Shown: positions 36,700-45,723 of the stretch, piece after piece | Layout of the letters: each line of letters begins with the position of its first letter | Position numbering within the stretch: position 1 is the first letter of the stretch | Origin: Moraxella cuniculi DSM 21768 | GTDB lineage: Bacteria > Pseudomonadota > Gammaproteobacteria > Pseudomonadales > Moraxellaceae | Reading direction: 5' to 3' | Length of the DNA: 46,778 nt | Assembly (NCBI RefSeq): GCF_900156515.1 | Contig: NZ_FTNU01000018.1 | Span: forward strand, 1-46,778 | Translations under genes and position numbers: made by a program | The notes under the pieces: model-generated | What the model saw: only the letters and a program-made list of their open reading frames with translations | What the model was told of the DNA's origin: nothing | Databases searched by the model: none

Positions 36700-38790
36700 A
36701 TGAAAAAATTGCAATTATTGCCGTTGAGCGTTGCTGTTGCTACCGTTTGCTATGGCACTGCTTTTGCAGCAACCAAAACAACTCCCCCTGCAACTGCTAA
36801 TGTCGTGTTGGCAACCGATTATGTTACTGCCGACAGACAAGGCGCTAAAGTAAAAACCAATGTTGTAACCACAGCACAAAAGAACGAAAGCACCGAGACG
36901 GATTTGCGTGGCTTACTGAACCAAGAGCCAGCCATTGAGTTTGCAGGTGGTAATGGCACATCGCAATATGTTGCCATTCGTGGTATGGGTCAAAACTCTA
37001 TCGATATCAAGGTGGATAATGGCTACAGCGATGCACAAGTACTATATCATCAAAGCAGATTTATCCTAGATCCAAGTTTGGTAAAAATTGTCAGTGTCCA
37101 AAAAGGGGCAGGTTCGGCATCGGCAGGTATTGGTGCAACCAATGGGGCAATCATCGCAAAAACACTGGATGCTGCTGATTTATTAAAGGGCAGTGATAAA
37201 AATTATGGTGTAAAGCTCAATGCAGGCTATGCCAGCAATGGTAAAACTGCCAGCTACGGCGTAACCGCTTTTGGTAAGGCGGACAATTTTGATTTGTTAT
37301 TATCTGCCAATCGTGCCGATGATGACGAAAATTATAAAGCAGGTAAGGATTACAAAAACCCTGTTGATGGCTCATCTGTCATCACCTACAGTGCGTTGGA
37401 CAAGCAAGCATTTTTGGCAAAAGCAGGTCTGAACTTGGGCAATCATCGCTTGGTATTAAGCCAAACTCGTGAGATTACCAAAGGTATGCGTACGGTGCGT
37501 GAGGAATTTCCTGCCTTTGGGGGTACAGATACTCGCCAAAGTCCAAGCTATCGTGAGATGAGCAAAGACCAGACAAACCTTGAATGGACAACCAAAAACC
37601 TAGGTTTTGCTGATATTACTGCCAATGCTTATTTGATTAAAAATGAACGCTATTCGGCAGATGACAGTGGCTGTGGCTATTGCGGCAACATTCAAGGCCC
37701 AACCACGACAACCATCACCACAAAAGGTGCGAACATTAACTTTGACAGTCAGGTTGGTGAATCAACTTTGGTAAAATACGGGGTGAATTACCGCTATCAA
37801 GAAGCACAACCACCATTTTATGCCAAAGCCACAGACCTTGTTAGAGGTCGTCCACTTGGTGCCGATGTTCGAAATGCCGAAAAAACGGACACAGGTGCTT
37901 ACTTTGAGGCAATCAGTGATGTCGGTCCAGTTACTGTAACTGCAGGCGTGCGTTATGACCACTTCACCTACAAGGCAATGGACGGCAAAACCGTATCTGA
38001 TGGGGCAATTAACCCAAGCCTTGGTCTGATTTGGCAAGCGACACCATCGCTTAGCTTAAATGCCAACCACAACTACGCTACTCGTAGCCCACGCCTATAT
38101 GATGCGGTGATGTCGCATGGCAGACGCGGTATTATTTCAATCGCTGATGGCACCAAGGCAGAGCGAGCACGCAATACCGAAGTTGGCTTTAACCTAAATC
38201 ATACTTTTGCCAATGAAGGTAAATTGACGCTTGATGGTAGCTATTTCTGGCAAAAAATTGACGATGCGGTAGTAAATCCACAAAACCGCCATGATGCCGT
38301 CCCGACCTATCGTTATATCGCCAATGTTGGCTATATCACCAATCAGGGCTATGAAGTGGGTGTTGGTTATCGCCAAGGTGGATTGACAGCTCGTGTTAGT
38401 GTCTCTGATAACAATCCAAAATTCCGCGGTCTACCAGAAACCACGGGCGATCTAAATCCAGATTTTGCCTTTAATATCGGTCGCACAGTAACCAGTTCTT
38501 TGTCTTACCGCTTTAAAAATCCAAACCTAGAAGTAGGTGTGCGTAACCGTGATGTAACCACCACTGTGGGTGCGGTTAATGATAACTCGGTTGCTAACCC
38601 AATTCGCCCAAGTTATAACAAAACTGACCTATTTGCCAACTGGAAGCCTTATGGTACAGACAAGCTGAATGTTAATTTTGCAATTAATAATGTGGCTGAT
38701 AAATACTACCTGCCACATTCACAGCGTGCCAATTCTGGCGTACCTGCACAAGGGCGTGATTATCGTGTCGGTGTGAATTTTACTTTCTAA
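36700..38790 (+). CDS. fetA: TonB-dependent ferric-siderophore receptor, FetA/FrpB/CopB family
   Basis: A 696-aa outer-membrane receptor. Signal peptide MKKLQLLPLSVAVATVCYGT ends at AFA. The plug begins with TNVVTTAQKNESTETDLRGL and contains IRGMGQNSIDIKVDNGYSDA and QKGAGSASAGIGATNGAIIA, close to my memory of neisserial FetA. The 22-strand barrel shows NYATRSPRLYDAVMSHG and AERARNTEVGF and ends in NFTF with the terminal Phe. FetA imports ferric enterobactin-like xenosiderophores; M. catarrhalis CopB is a homologue. Start chosen at the signal peptide ATG with GGAGAA upstream. Iron control is likely through the Fur-like box. One predicted surface loop contains CGYCGN, two close cysteines not in the neisserial version as I recall it. 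Confidence 0.93.
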   Translation: MKKLQLLPLSVAVATVCYGTAFAATKTTPPATANVVLATDYVTADRQGAKVKTNVVTTAQKNESTETDLRGLLNQEPAIEFAGGNGTSQYVAIRGMGQNSIDIKVDNGYSDAQVLYHQSRFILDPSLVKIVSVQKGAGSASAGIGATNGAIIAKTLDAADLLKGSDKNYGVKLNAGYASNGKTASYGVTAFGKADNFDLLLSANRADDDENYKAGKDYKNPVDGSSVITYSALDKQAFLAKAGLNLGNHRLVLSQTREITKGMRTVREEFPAFGGTDTRQSPSYREMSKDQTNLEWTTKNLGFADITANAYLIKNERYSADDSGCGYCGNIQGPTTTTITTKGANINFDSQVGESTLVKYGVNYRYQEAQPPFYAKATDLVRGRPLGADVRNAEKTDTGAYFEAISDVGPVTVTAGVRYDHFTYKAMDGKTVSDGAINPSLGLIWQATPSLSLNANHNYATRSPRLYDAVMSHGRRGIISIADGTKAERARNTEVGFNLNHTFANEGKLTLDGSYFWQKIDDAVVNPQNRHDAVPTYRYIANVGYITNQGYEVGVGYRQGGLTARVSVSDNNPKFRGLPETTGDLNPDFAFNIGRTVTSSLSYRFKNPNLEVGVRNRDVTTTVGAVNDNSVANPIRPSYNKTDLFANWKPYGTDKLNVNFAINNVADKYYLPHSQRANSGVPAQGRDYRVGVNFTF

Positions 38791-38815
38791 GCAGTCAATC
38801 ACTGCTTTCTCCACG

Positions 38816-38848
38816 AACACCCAAGATGACAAACTTGGGTGTTTTTTT
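38816..38848 (+). terminator. Terminator of fetA
   Basis: AACACCCAAG pairs with CTTGGGTGTT around an 8-base loop and ends in a T7 run. Confidence 0.9.
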
Positions 38849-39312
38849 GACCATAAATGCAGCATATAACAATAGGGCTGGCTTATCAGAGGCATTGTCT
38901 GAATAATCATACGCTTACAATGGGAAGGTTTGGCTTGTTAAACTTTCAGCCAGAATTTGTATTTTGCTTGCAATATATATTTTATTATTACAAAATAATG
39001 ATGGTCTGTTTTGTGTTGGATATTTTATAGTTATTTATCTTGCTGGGCAAAAATCAATAAGGCAGAATACACGCCTGTGGCAGGCAGCCTTGCTGAATAT
39101 ACACAGTGTTGGTGCGATTGATATTTTTGCGTATCGGAGTTTGCTTGGGTTAATTGGTCAAATTGCACAATTGAGCAGTTGTGGCTTGGGGTGTATGGCT
39201 TTGACAAAGTCAAGTGTGGCAGGACTACGGTTGATTTGTTGGTACGATATTTGCTGGGCTTTGGTGATTTGGGTTTTGCTTGTTGATGTTATGCGGTAGG
39301 GCAACTCGTTGT

Positions 39313-39343
39313 GTTTTGGTCGGCAGGAATACCGCCAAAACAC
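39313..39343 (-). terminator. Possible terminator of the ileS-lspA operon
   Basis: GTGTTTTGG and CCAAAACAC (about 9 bp) form a hairpin some 20 bp past the lspA stop. No long U-run follows, so it is a weak call. Confidence 0.35.
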
Positions 39344-39362
39344 AACAAGCATTGGCGTGGAT

Positions 39363-39884
39363 TTAGCCAGTTGGTAGGCGTTTTTTTTCCAAAAACAGCA
39401 TGTCATAAATCACCAAAGCCATACCAACACAAATCCCAATATCGGCGGTATTAAAAATGGGATAATTCCATACATTGGCATAATGTACATGCATAAAATC
39501 AATAACATAGCCATGTACCGCCCGATCAATCACATTGCCCAAAGCACCGCCCAGCACGCCAGCCAAACCAAGGCTTAGTACTTTGGCGGTTTTTGGGATT
39601 TGGCGTAAATAGATGACGATATAAGCAGTTACCACAATGCCCAAAATGATAAAAAACCATTTTTGCCAACCGCCAGCGTCTGCCAAAAAGCTAAAAGCAG
39701 CACCGTAGTTATAAGCCAAAGTCCAATTCAGCACAGGCTCGATGACACTGATGCTCTCGCCCAGTGCCAATTTGTTGTCAAAATAATGCTTGATGAATTG
39801 GTCAAATGCCAGCACCAATAAACCAATACCATAATAAATAAAGGCGGTATTGCCATTTGGTGCAAGTGGGTGCGTCTTAGGCAT
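39363..39884 (-). CDS. lspA: Lipoprotein signal peptidase (signal peptidase II)
   Basis: A 173-aa inner-membrane aspartyl protease with four helices. The catalytic aspartates are in GGALGNVIDRAVHGYVIDF and FNTADIGI, and LAYNYGAAFSFL is the conserved N-x-G-A-A-F block. It cleaves signal peptides of lipidated prolipoproteins. The ATG overlaps the ileS end by eight bases with AGGTAAG inside ileS, the common ileS-lspA coupling. A T8 run near its 3' end is in frame. Confidence 0.95.
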   Translation of the reverse strand: MPKTHPLAPNGNTAFIYYGIGLLVLAFDQFIKHYFDNKLALGESISVIEPVLNWTLAYNYGAAFSFLADAGGWQKWFFIILGIVVTAYIVIYLRQIPKTAKVLSLGLAGVLGGALGNVIDRAVHGYVIDFMHVHYANVWNYPIFNTADIGICVGMALVIYDMLFLEKKRLPTG

Positions 39885-42800
39885 AATTTCTTACCTCGCC
39901 TGTGTGTAAATTGGTAATGCAGCGACCACAAAGCTCGGGGTGGTTGCTGTCTGTGCCAACATCGGTACGAATGTGCCAACAACGCACGCACTTGCTACCA
40001 TTTGCAGCTAGGATGGTGATTTGTGGCGTGTCGCTGATAGCAACGGTGGCATCGGAGGTGATGAATACAAAACGCAACTCATCGGCAAGTTTTGCCAGAG
40101 TTTCGGCGGTTTGTTTGTTGGTGTTGATAATGGCTTGGGCGGTTAGGTTGCTGCTGACGATTTTGTCGCTGCGAGCTTGTTCGATGGCTTTATTGACCAT
40201 TTCTTTCATTTGCAAAATGCCGTCCCAGTCCACCACGCTGATATCTGCCATCTGTGGTGTGGGTAGCTGATACCAAGTTTGGGTAAAGATATAGCCATCT
40301 GTATTTTTTAGCACCTGCCAAGCCTCTTGAGCGGTAAAGGATAAAATCGGTGCAATCCAGCGAAGCAGGGCGTGTGCAATATGATACAGTGTTGTCTGTG
40401 CCGAGCGGCGAGGCAGACCGCAGGCTTTGGTGGTGTAGGTGCGGTCTTTGATGATGTCTAAATAAAACCCACCCAAATCCTGCGAACAAAATGCCATCAC
40501 TGCTTGACAAACTTGGTGAAAATCCATGTTGTCATAAGCGGCAATGATGTTTTTTTGTACCGCATGGGTACGGTGCAGGATATATCTGTCAAGACTGATG
40601 AGCGTATCGTCTGCAACCATATCTGTGGCAGGGTTGAAGTCATCGGTGTTGGCAAGTAAGAAACGAATGGTATTGCGAATGCGGCGATACATATCGCTAA
40701 CACGGTCAAAGCCTTCTTTTGAAACTGCCATCTCGTAGCGATAATCGGATGATGCCACCCATAGACGCACAATGTCAATGCCGTATTTGTCAGCAAGTTC
40801 AGCAGGCTCAAAGCCTTTGGTGTTGCCTTTGGATTTGGACAGTTTATAGCCCTTAGCATCAACAGTAAAGCCATGTGTCAGCACTTGCTTAAATGGCGGA
40901 CGCTTATAAATCGCCTCAGAGACCAGTAGTGATGACTGGAACCAGCCACGGTGCTGATCTGAACCTTCTAAATACAGGTCGGCAGGATTGGCAAGAACCT
41001 CACGACTGCCCAATACGGCAAAATTGGTCGCTCCAGAATCAAACCACACATCAAGCGTATCTGTGCATTTTTGATATTCTTTGGCATCATCACCGATAAA
41101 ATGTTCGTTCGGTGTATCAAACCATGCTTCAATGCCGCCATTTTCGATAGCTTGGGCGACTTTTTCGAGCAACTGCTCGGTATCGGGGTGTAGTTCTTGG
41201 GTGTCTTTGTGCATGAAAAATGCAATTGGCACGCCCCAAGTGCGTTGGCGACTGATGCACCAATCAGGGCGAGTGCCCATCATGGATTCGATGCGGTTTT
41301 GACCCCATGCAGGTGTCCAAACAACCTTGTCAATATCGGTCAGTGCTTGTTGCTTAAGCCCTTGCTTTTCCATGCTGATGAACCATTGGGCGGTCGCACG
41401 AAAGATAATCGGTGTCTTGTGTCGCCAGCAATGTGGATAGCTGTGCGTGATTTTATTATGCTTTAACAGATGTCCAGAAGCTTGTAGGGTATTGATGATT
41501 TGTGGCTGTGCTTTGTAGATATGCTCACCAACAAAGACCGTTGCTTCGGGCAGATACACGCCATTGCCACCGACTGGATTTTCGGTGGGTAGGTTGTACT
41601 GGCGTCCAACATTATAATCGTCCACCCCGTGTGCAGGAGCGGTATGCACAAGCCCTGTACCACTGTCTGCAGTAACATGATCGCCTGTAATCAGTGGTAC
41701 TTGACGGCTATCAATTAATGGGTGCTGTGCTGTTAGGGCGGTCAGTGCCTCACCTTTGATGGTTGTGATGCTGTGATAATCAACCAAGCCCACCTCTTTG
41801 GCAAAGGTTTCTACCAAATCAGCCGCCACAATAAAACTGGCTTGGCGAGTGATTGGCTTTGGATTTGCAATGGTATAATGCCACATTTTGCCAAATTTAT
41901 TTTCTACATCTTGCTGATAAATACCGCCGATGTTTTTGATGGCTTTGGCAGAGCGTTCATTGCCTTCATGAATGTAGAAATCAACGGTGTTTCGATAGCT
42001 AAAGGCGTAGTTTAGCAATGCTTGTTTGATTTCGCCATTTGCCCCCGTCCCCCAGTAGTCGGCGGTGATAAATGTAAAGCCAATGGCAATGCTGTCATTG
42101 TTTGGCTGGTCATCATAAAAACGGGTCGTGCCAATGATTTCGTTGGTTTTTTTGTCAATGATGGCAAAGGCTCGATCTTTGAGTGCTTGTTCAAAAAATG
42201 GATCAAACACCTCTGGCAGATGACGCTTGGTTGGCGTCAATGCCCAGATTTCAGGATTGCTTGCCTGTTTTTGTAGCTGGGCTTTATCATTTTTGGTCAA
42301 TCGTCTTAATAAAAAATTCTCGCTGCTGATTTCATTAGGGATAATAAAATCTGTTGTTTTTCTGCCTTGAATGATGGCATAATCAAGCTCGCTATGAGCT
42401 GAGATGGCTTGGTTGGCAGGCAGCGTCCAAGGGGTTGTTGTCCAAATTACCGCTTGTAGTACACCGTCAATATTAGCAGTTGCGGTCAGTTGCTCGCGGT
42501 TGGTGATATCAAAGCCAACATAAATCGCATCGGATTGCTTATCTTCGTATTCAACTTCCGCTTCAGCAAGGGCAGATCCACAGTCTAGGCACCAATTGAC
42601 AGGTTTTAGCCCACGCACGATATGTCCATTGGCATAGATGCGAGCTAGGGCACGCACCGTGTCAGCTTCTTGCTGAAAATTCATTGTCAGGTATGGGTTT
42701 TGCCACTCTGCCAGCACACCAAGTCGCTTAAAATCAGCCATCTGCAACTCAACTTGGCTTTTGGCATAGGCTCGGCACGCCCCTCGAAACTCGGTGGCAT

Positions 42801-43191
42801 TGACAATTTCGCCGTTTTTGCTTTTGTCTTTATGGGGCTGACCAACTTTGCCGATAATGCCTTCAACTTTTTGTTCAATGGGCAGGCCATGACAGTCCCA
42901 ACCCGGTACATAGGGTGCATCATAGCCATCAAGAGTCTTATATTTTATGATAATATCTTTTAAGACTTTATTAACAACATGACCTAGGTGAATCTGACCA
43001 TTGGCATAAGGAGGGCCGTCGTGCAAGATGTATTTTTTGGCACCTTGTCGAGCCTTACGAATCTGACCATAGACATCGTCTTTTTGCCACTGTTCCAGCC
43101 AAATCGGCTCACGCTTGGCAAGATCGCCCCGCATGGCAAAGGCAGTATCAGCAAGGTTTAGGGTGTTTTTGTAGTCAATCGGCTCGCTCAT
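39877..43191 (-). CDS. ileS: Isoleucyl-tRNA synthetase with an inserted GNAT acetyltransferase domain
   Basis: A 1104-aa class I synthetase; ordinary bacterial IleRS is about 940. HIGH-type motif QIHLGH (68-71 HLGH), Thr-rich editing peptide TTTPWTLPAN (251-260), second editing block GTGLVHTAPAHGVDDY (511-526), KMSKS variant KLSKS (783-787) and a C-terminal zinc site CVRC/CGRC (1068-1091) are all present. Between the strand LDYAIIQ and the strand QASFIVAADLVETF, which are adjacent in E. coli IleRS, lie about 170 extra residues (about 276-449). They carry a RimJ/RimL-type GNAT domain and are described separately. Removing them leaves about 935 residues, a normal IleRS. The frame is unbroken and overlaps lspA. 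The protein should charge tRNA-Ile; what the extra domain does is unknown. Confidence 0.95.
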   Translation of the reverse strand: MSEPIDYKNTLNLADTAFAMRGDLAKREPIWLEQWQKDDVYGQIRKARQGAKKYILHDGPPYANGQIHLGHVVNKVLKDIIIKYKTLDGYDAPYVPGWDCHGLPIEQKVEGIIGKVGQPHKDKSKNGEIVNATEFRGACRAYAKSQVELQMADFKRLGVLAEWQNPYLTMNFQQEADTVRALARIYANGHIVRGLKPVNWCLDCGSALAEAEVEYEDKQSDAIYVGFDITNREQLTATANIDGVLQAVIWTTTPWTLPANQAISAHSELDYAIIQGRKTTDFIIPNEISSENFLLRRLTKNDKAQLQKQASNPEIWALTPTKRHLPEVFDPFFEQALKDRAFAIIDKKTNEIIGTTRFYDDQPNNDSIAIGFTFITADYWGTGANGEIKQALLNYAFSYRNTVDFYIHEGNERSAKAIKNIGGIYQQDVENKFGKMWHYTIANPKPITRQASFIVAADLVETFAKEVGLVDYHSITTIKGEALTALTAQHPLIDSRQVPLITGDHVTADSGTGLVHTAPAHGVDDYNVGRQYNLPTENPVGGNGVYLPEATVFVGEHIYKAQPQIINTLQASGHLLKHNKITHSYPHCWRHKTPIIFRATAQWFISMEKQGLKQQALTDIDKVVWTPAWGQNRIESMMGTRPDWCISRQRTWGVPIAFFMHKDTQELHPDTEQLLEKVAQAIENGGIEAWFDTPNEHFIGDDAKEYQKCTDTLDVWFDSGATNFAVLGSREVLANPADLYLEGSDQHRGWFQSSLLVSEAIYKRPPFKQVLTHGFTVDAKGYKLSKSKGNTKGFEPAELADKYGIDIVRLWVASSDYRYEMAVSKEGFDRVSDMYRRIRNTIRFLLANTDDFNPATDMVADDTLISLDRYILHRTHAVQKNIIAAYDNMDFHQVCQAVMAFCSQDLGGFYLDIIKDRTYTTKACGLPRRSAQTTLYHIAHALLRWIAPILSFTAQEAWQVLKNTDGYIFTQTWYQLPTPQMADISVVDWDGILQMKEMVNKAIEQARSDKIVSSNLTAQAIINTNKQTAETLAKLADELRFVFITSDATVAISDTPQITILAANGSKCVRCWHIRTDVGTDSNHPELCGRCITNLHTGEVRNYA
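41845..42363 (-). other. GNAT N-acetyltransferase domain inserted in the IleRS editing domain
   Basis: Residues ~277-449 of IleRS. The segment reads like a complete RimJ/RimL-type (Acetyltransf_3) domain. FLLRRLTKND is the first strand, WALTPTKRHLPE the substrate-side segment, FAIIDKKTNEIIGTTRFYD the central hairpin. IAIGFTFITADYWGTGANGE is motif A with the acetyl-CoA pyrophosphate loop in WGTGANGE, then KQALLNYAF. YIHEGNERSAKAIKNIGG is motif B with the NERS..AI.. signature. It sits in a beta-hairpin turn of the CP1 domain, so both halves can fold. The acetyl-CoA loop looks usable. Its substrate could be an amino acid, aminoacyl-tRNA, a protein terminus or a drug; nothing in the sequence decides. 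Confidence 0.85.
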
Positions 43192-43278
43192 TGTTAGCTC
43201 ACAAAATTTGATAAAAATTGACTAATTATACTGCAAAAGCAAGATTTTATAAAGACCAAATTGTGCCGATGTTGATAG

Positions 43279-44148
43279 CTGATTGACCAATATAAGCATG
43301 GGTGGTTGGTTTTTGTGGGTGTCAATGATACTGGTATCATCAATAACAGCATGCATAAAATCTCTGCTGGTTTAACAGGCTGTGTAGCAGCCAAAGCTAA
43401 AAACGAGACTTGCAAGGCAGGTGCTTTGGGTGCTATGATAGGTGAGATGGTAGGCGATTGGATGACAAATCGTTATCCAGCAGTCATGATTGATGGTAAA
43501 ACTGCCTACATCTTATCAGATCAAGACAAACAAAAAATCATCAACACCGCCAAACTCCTGTCAGCATCAGCTGCCTTATTATACGAGTTTGATGTAAATA
43601 CAGCTTCAGCAAGTGCTGAAGAGGCGGTTAGGTGGAATGCTATTTATATCAATAAAGGTAAAGTGCCCGAAGCGGATCAGAATAAAGCAAATGAGATGGC
43701 TCGGCATATTAGTAGTGACAGAAATGCTGGATGGAAATTTCTAAGAAGTAAAAGGCAGGCTGATCTCTTATATCAACTAAATACTAATGAAAATTTGGAA
43801 ATACAAGTTGATGTTAATGATCTGGGTGAGCTGAAAATAACTGGAAGTTCGTGGGAATCTAAACCTGATGGTCGACAGGTAATTGTTGTCAGACCAACTA
43901 CTTATAATGTATGGGCGGTTACAGGAAGTCTGACATTGGTCAGAAGAACCAATGGAACCTATGGCGTGTTTAATGACACCTATAATTTTGAAATGCATAA
44001 CTCAGGCATTCTGGCAGTCCCTAGAAATATTGAAACAGTTATAGGCTCTCCACGATGCACAGCAACGAGTGGATGTACATCATATAACATTAAATTCAAT
44101 GGTAATTTTGATGCAAATAAAATAAAAAATCTTAGGGATTTCCAATGA
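43279..44148 (+). pseudogene. Orphan CdiA/hemagglutinin C-terminal toxin cassette
   Basis: An open frame from 43279 to 44148 with no real start (first in-frame ATG 43351; a TAG lies at 43276). It begins inside the pre-toxin region: NNSMHKISAGLTGCVAAKA and CKAGALGAMIGEMVGDWM are the conserved repeat before the VENN-type motif, here degenerate as SAEEAVRWNAIY. The remaining ~155 residues are a variable toxin-like domain with WAVTGSLTLVRRTNGTYG, FNDTYNFEMH and two late Cys (PRCTATSGC); I do not recognise its activity. Such orphan modules lack the secretion parts and become active when recombined into a full cdiA. The stop overlaps the ATG of the next gene (ATGA), as expected for an immunity gene. 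Confidence 0.7.
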
Positions 44149-44602
44149 GAAAATATGTAGTATTTTTTATATTTTTTCTGTTAATGTGCACAACTATTAT
44201 TTATTTATATAAACAAATCTTTTTTTAAGAGAGATTCGGCTTAATGGTGATTATTATGCTATTGAGATGGATAATGCATTTTTTGAGTATCTGTCGCTGA
44301 AAAATAAAACAGTTGGAGCAATCATAAACCGCACAGAGTATAACAACACTCATTTTATAATTTATACTGAAGGAAAAATATGCGATAGCTCACAAGGTGG
44401 TATATTTGAATATTTTCCAAATAATATTATGTATGCTATTTTGGACAATGCTGGAAATCTACTGGTATTTAATAATATAGATGACTATCACTCTTACATA
44501 TCCTTAAAAAATCTAAATATTGCAAATTTACATATTAATATCAAGGATTTATTTAAAATAAAACAAGCAAATAAATTAGCAAGAGATTCTGGCTGTCTTT
44601 AG
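44145..44602 (+). pseudogene. Putative immunity protein (CdiI-like), frameshifted at a T7 run
   Basis: The ATG overlaps the toxin stop (ATGA). The first frame makes 27 residues, a hydrophobic anchor (MRKYVVFFIFFLLMCTTIIY), and stops at 44226-44228. One extra T in the run 44220-44226 joins it to LREIRLNGDYYAIEMDNAFF and on to a stop at 44602, giving about 151 aa. The downstream part alone is open from ATG 44267. Position directly after the CdiA-CT module suggests immunity; a membrane anchor is common among such proteins. I do not recognise a family. As sequenced only an unanchored C-terminal piece could be made. Confidence 0.55.
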
Positions 44603-44692
44603 TAAATTAAACATGGCAAAACAGCAAAAGACAGCTCCAAAATCCAAACTGCTATTCTGCATTAAATTTGTTATCCAACAAGGTAAATTATT

Positions 44693-44917
44693 ATGCCAAG
44701 CCAAGAAATTCACCCGACATTCTTTGATTAAGTCTCAGATGAAGCAATTGGAAGAAGATGGAAAATGAATTGGTTTGTCATCTTAAAGCAGGAAAATCTG
44801 TTTCTATTAGGATTGAGATAAGTTATCCAAATGATAAAACAGTGCAACCAAATCAATTTAAGGTTGTTCCAATAATTGATGGTCGTATATTAAATCCTTA
44901 CGAATTCAACCAGTGAG
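44693..44917 (+). pseudogene. Fragment resembling the end of a DNA/RNA nonspecific endonuclease toxin
   Basis: The open stretch from ATG 44758 ends HLKAGKSVSIRIEISYPNDK and FKVVPIIDGR..., like the C-terminal tail of nuclease toxins in CDI and other polymorphic systems (xxGKxVxVxIxxxY...). Upstream pieces (VSDEAIGRRW) join with one extra base in the A4 run 44762-44765 to give RRWKNELVCHL, and an in-frame TAA near 44729 is a further lesion. The catalytic part is missing. The match is from memory and short. Confidence 0.35.
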
Positions 44918-44924
44918 CAAAACT

Positions 44925-45166
44925 ATGAATATAACCTGTGAAAACCAAGCTTATGAGGCAATTTCAGAAGCTCTTGTTGTTTATATACAAACGACTCATG
45001 GGAACAGTGCTCTGTAAAAATTGAGATTTACGACTTGATGATAAGAGCGTACGAAAAACTCATTAAAGATGGTGAGATTATTGATGAATATCGAGAATTC
45101 CTTTTGAATTTAGCATACCACGATGAATGCTGCTTTCTTTTTAAACGAAAACAAGGTATCAAATAA
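44925..45166 (+). pseudogene. Putative small immunity protein, frameshifted
   Basis: Frame one from ATG 44925 (MNITCENQAYEAISEALVVY) stops near 45017. The frame shifts by one base around 44998-45002 (CATGGG) and continues as WEQCSVKIEIYDLMIRAYEKL to LFKRKQGIK and TAA 45164-45166. The joined product would be about 80 aa. It lies directly after a nuclease-like toxin tail, the usual place for an immunity gene, and its stop overlaps the next ATG. Not recognised. Confidence 0.4.
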
Positions 45167-45687
45167 TGACTTATGATATGAGCGGTGTGGAAATTTTAGA
45201 AGCTTTATGCGAGGGAAATCTTGCCCTTGCAGAAGATTTATTAAAACTACATCCACAAAATAACTTATTGGAAATTAATAGCGACAAAAAAACTTGGCTT
45301 CATATAACAACAAGCTCATTGGATCCTAACGAGCCTCCTGCAATTACCATTAAATACCTTATCAACCTAGGTATTGATATCAACGCCCAAGACATCTATG
45401 GTATGACACCACTGCATTATGCTTTGCGTAGTGGCAATGCAGAAGCTGCTATTGAATTATTGAATGCAGGGGCTGATCCTAATATTCCTAATATTGATAA
45501 TGTCATACCATTGGCAATGATTGGTAGAATGCCAAAGCGACTGGATGTACTAAAACTCATGCTTGAAAAAGGCGGTAATGTCCATTTTTATAATGGACAT
45601 TATGAAGTGTTGCAGTCTTTGGAATTATTTCGGAGTGATGAAGAGGATTTTATGCCAGTGATTGAGATGATGAGACAGTATGCCTAG
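45166..45687 (+). CDS. Ankyrin-repeat protein, probable immunity protein
   Basis: An intact 173-aa protein with ankyrin repeats. INAQDIYGMTPLHYALRSGN is a textbook repeat, followed by AAIELLNAGADPNIPNIDN and a weaker repeat LDVLKLMLEKGGNV. It has no signal peptide or membrane segment, so it is cytoplasmic. Ankyrin proteins are common immunity partners in polymorphic toxin loci, and here it overlaps the preceding small gene by one base (TAATG). Its cognate toxin would be the nuclease-like fragment upstream or one lost from this array. Confidence 0.75.
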   Translation: MTYDMSGVEILEALCEGNLALAEDLLKLHPQNNLLEINSDKKTWLHITTSSLDPNEPPAITIKYLINLGIDINAQDIYGMTPLHYALRSGNAEAAIELLNAGADPNIPNIDNVIPLAMIGRMPKRLDVLKLMLEKGGNVHFYNGHYEVLQSLELFRSDEEDFMPVIEMMRQYA

Positions 45688-45723
45688 AGCTATTAATATA
45701 ACCCAAGGCTTAGTAACACTCTA

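Larger units (their letters stand above)
38791..39362. other. 570-bp gap between fetA and lspA
   Basis: After the fetA terminator I find no convincing gene. A 111-codon plus-strand frame (38964-39299) lacks a ribosome binding site and ATG start; it is hydrophobic but without recognisable features. A hairpin-like TTTTGG/CCAAAA pair lies at 39313-39340 (GTGTTTTGG ... CCAAAACAC, 9 bp) and could end lspA on the minus strand. Confidence 0.45.

Noticed and set aside
38964-39299. 111-codon hydrophobic frame between fetA and lspA
   Set aside because: Starts with TTG, has no ribosome binding site, no family features and lies in an otherwise gene-free gap.
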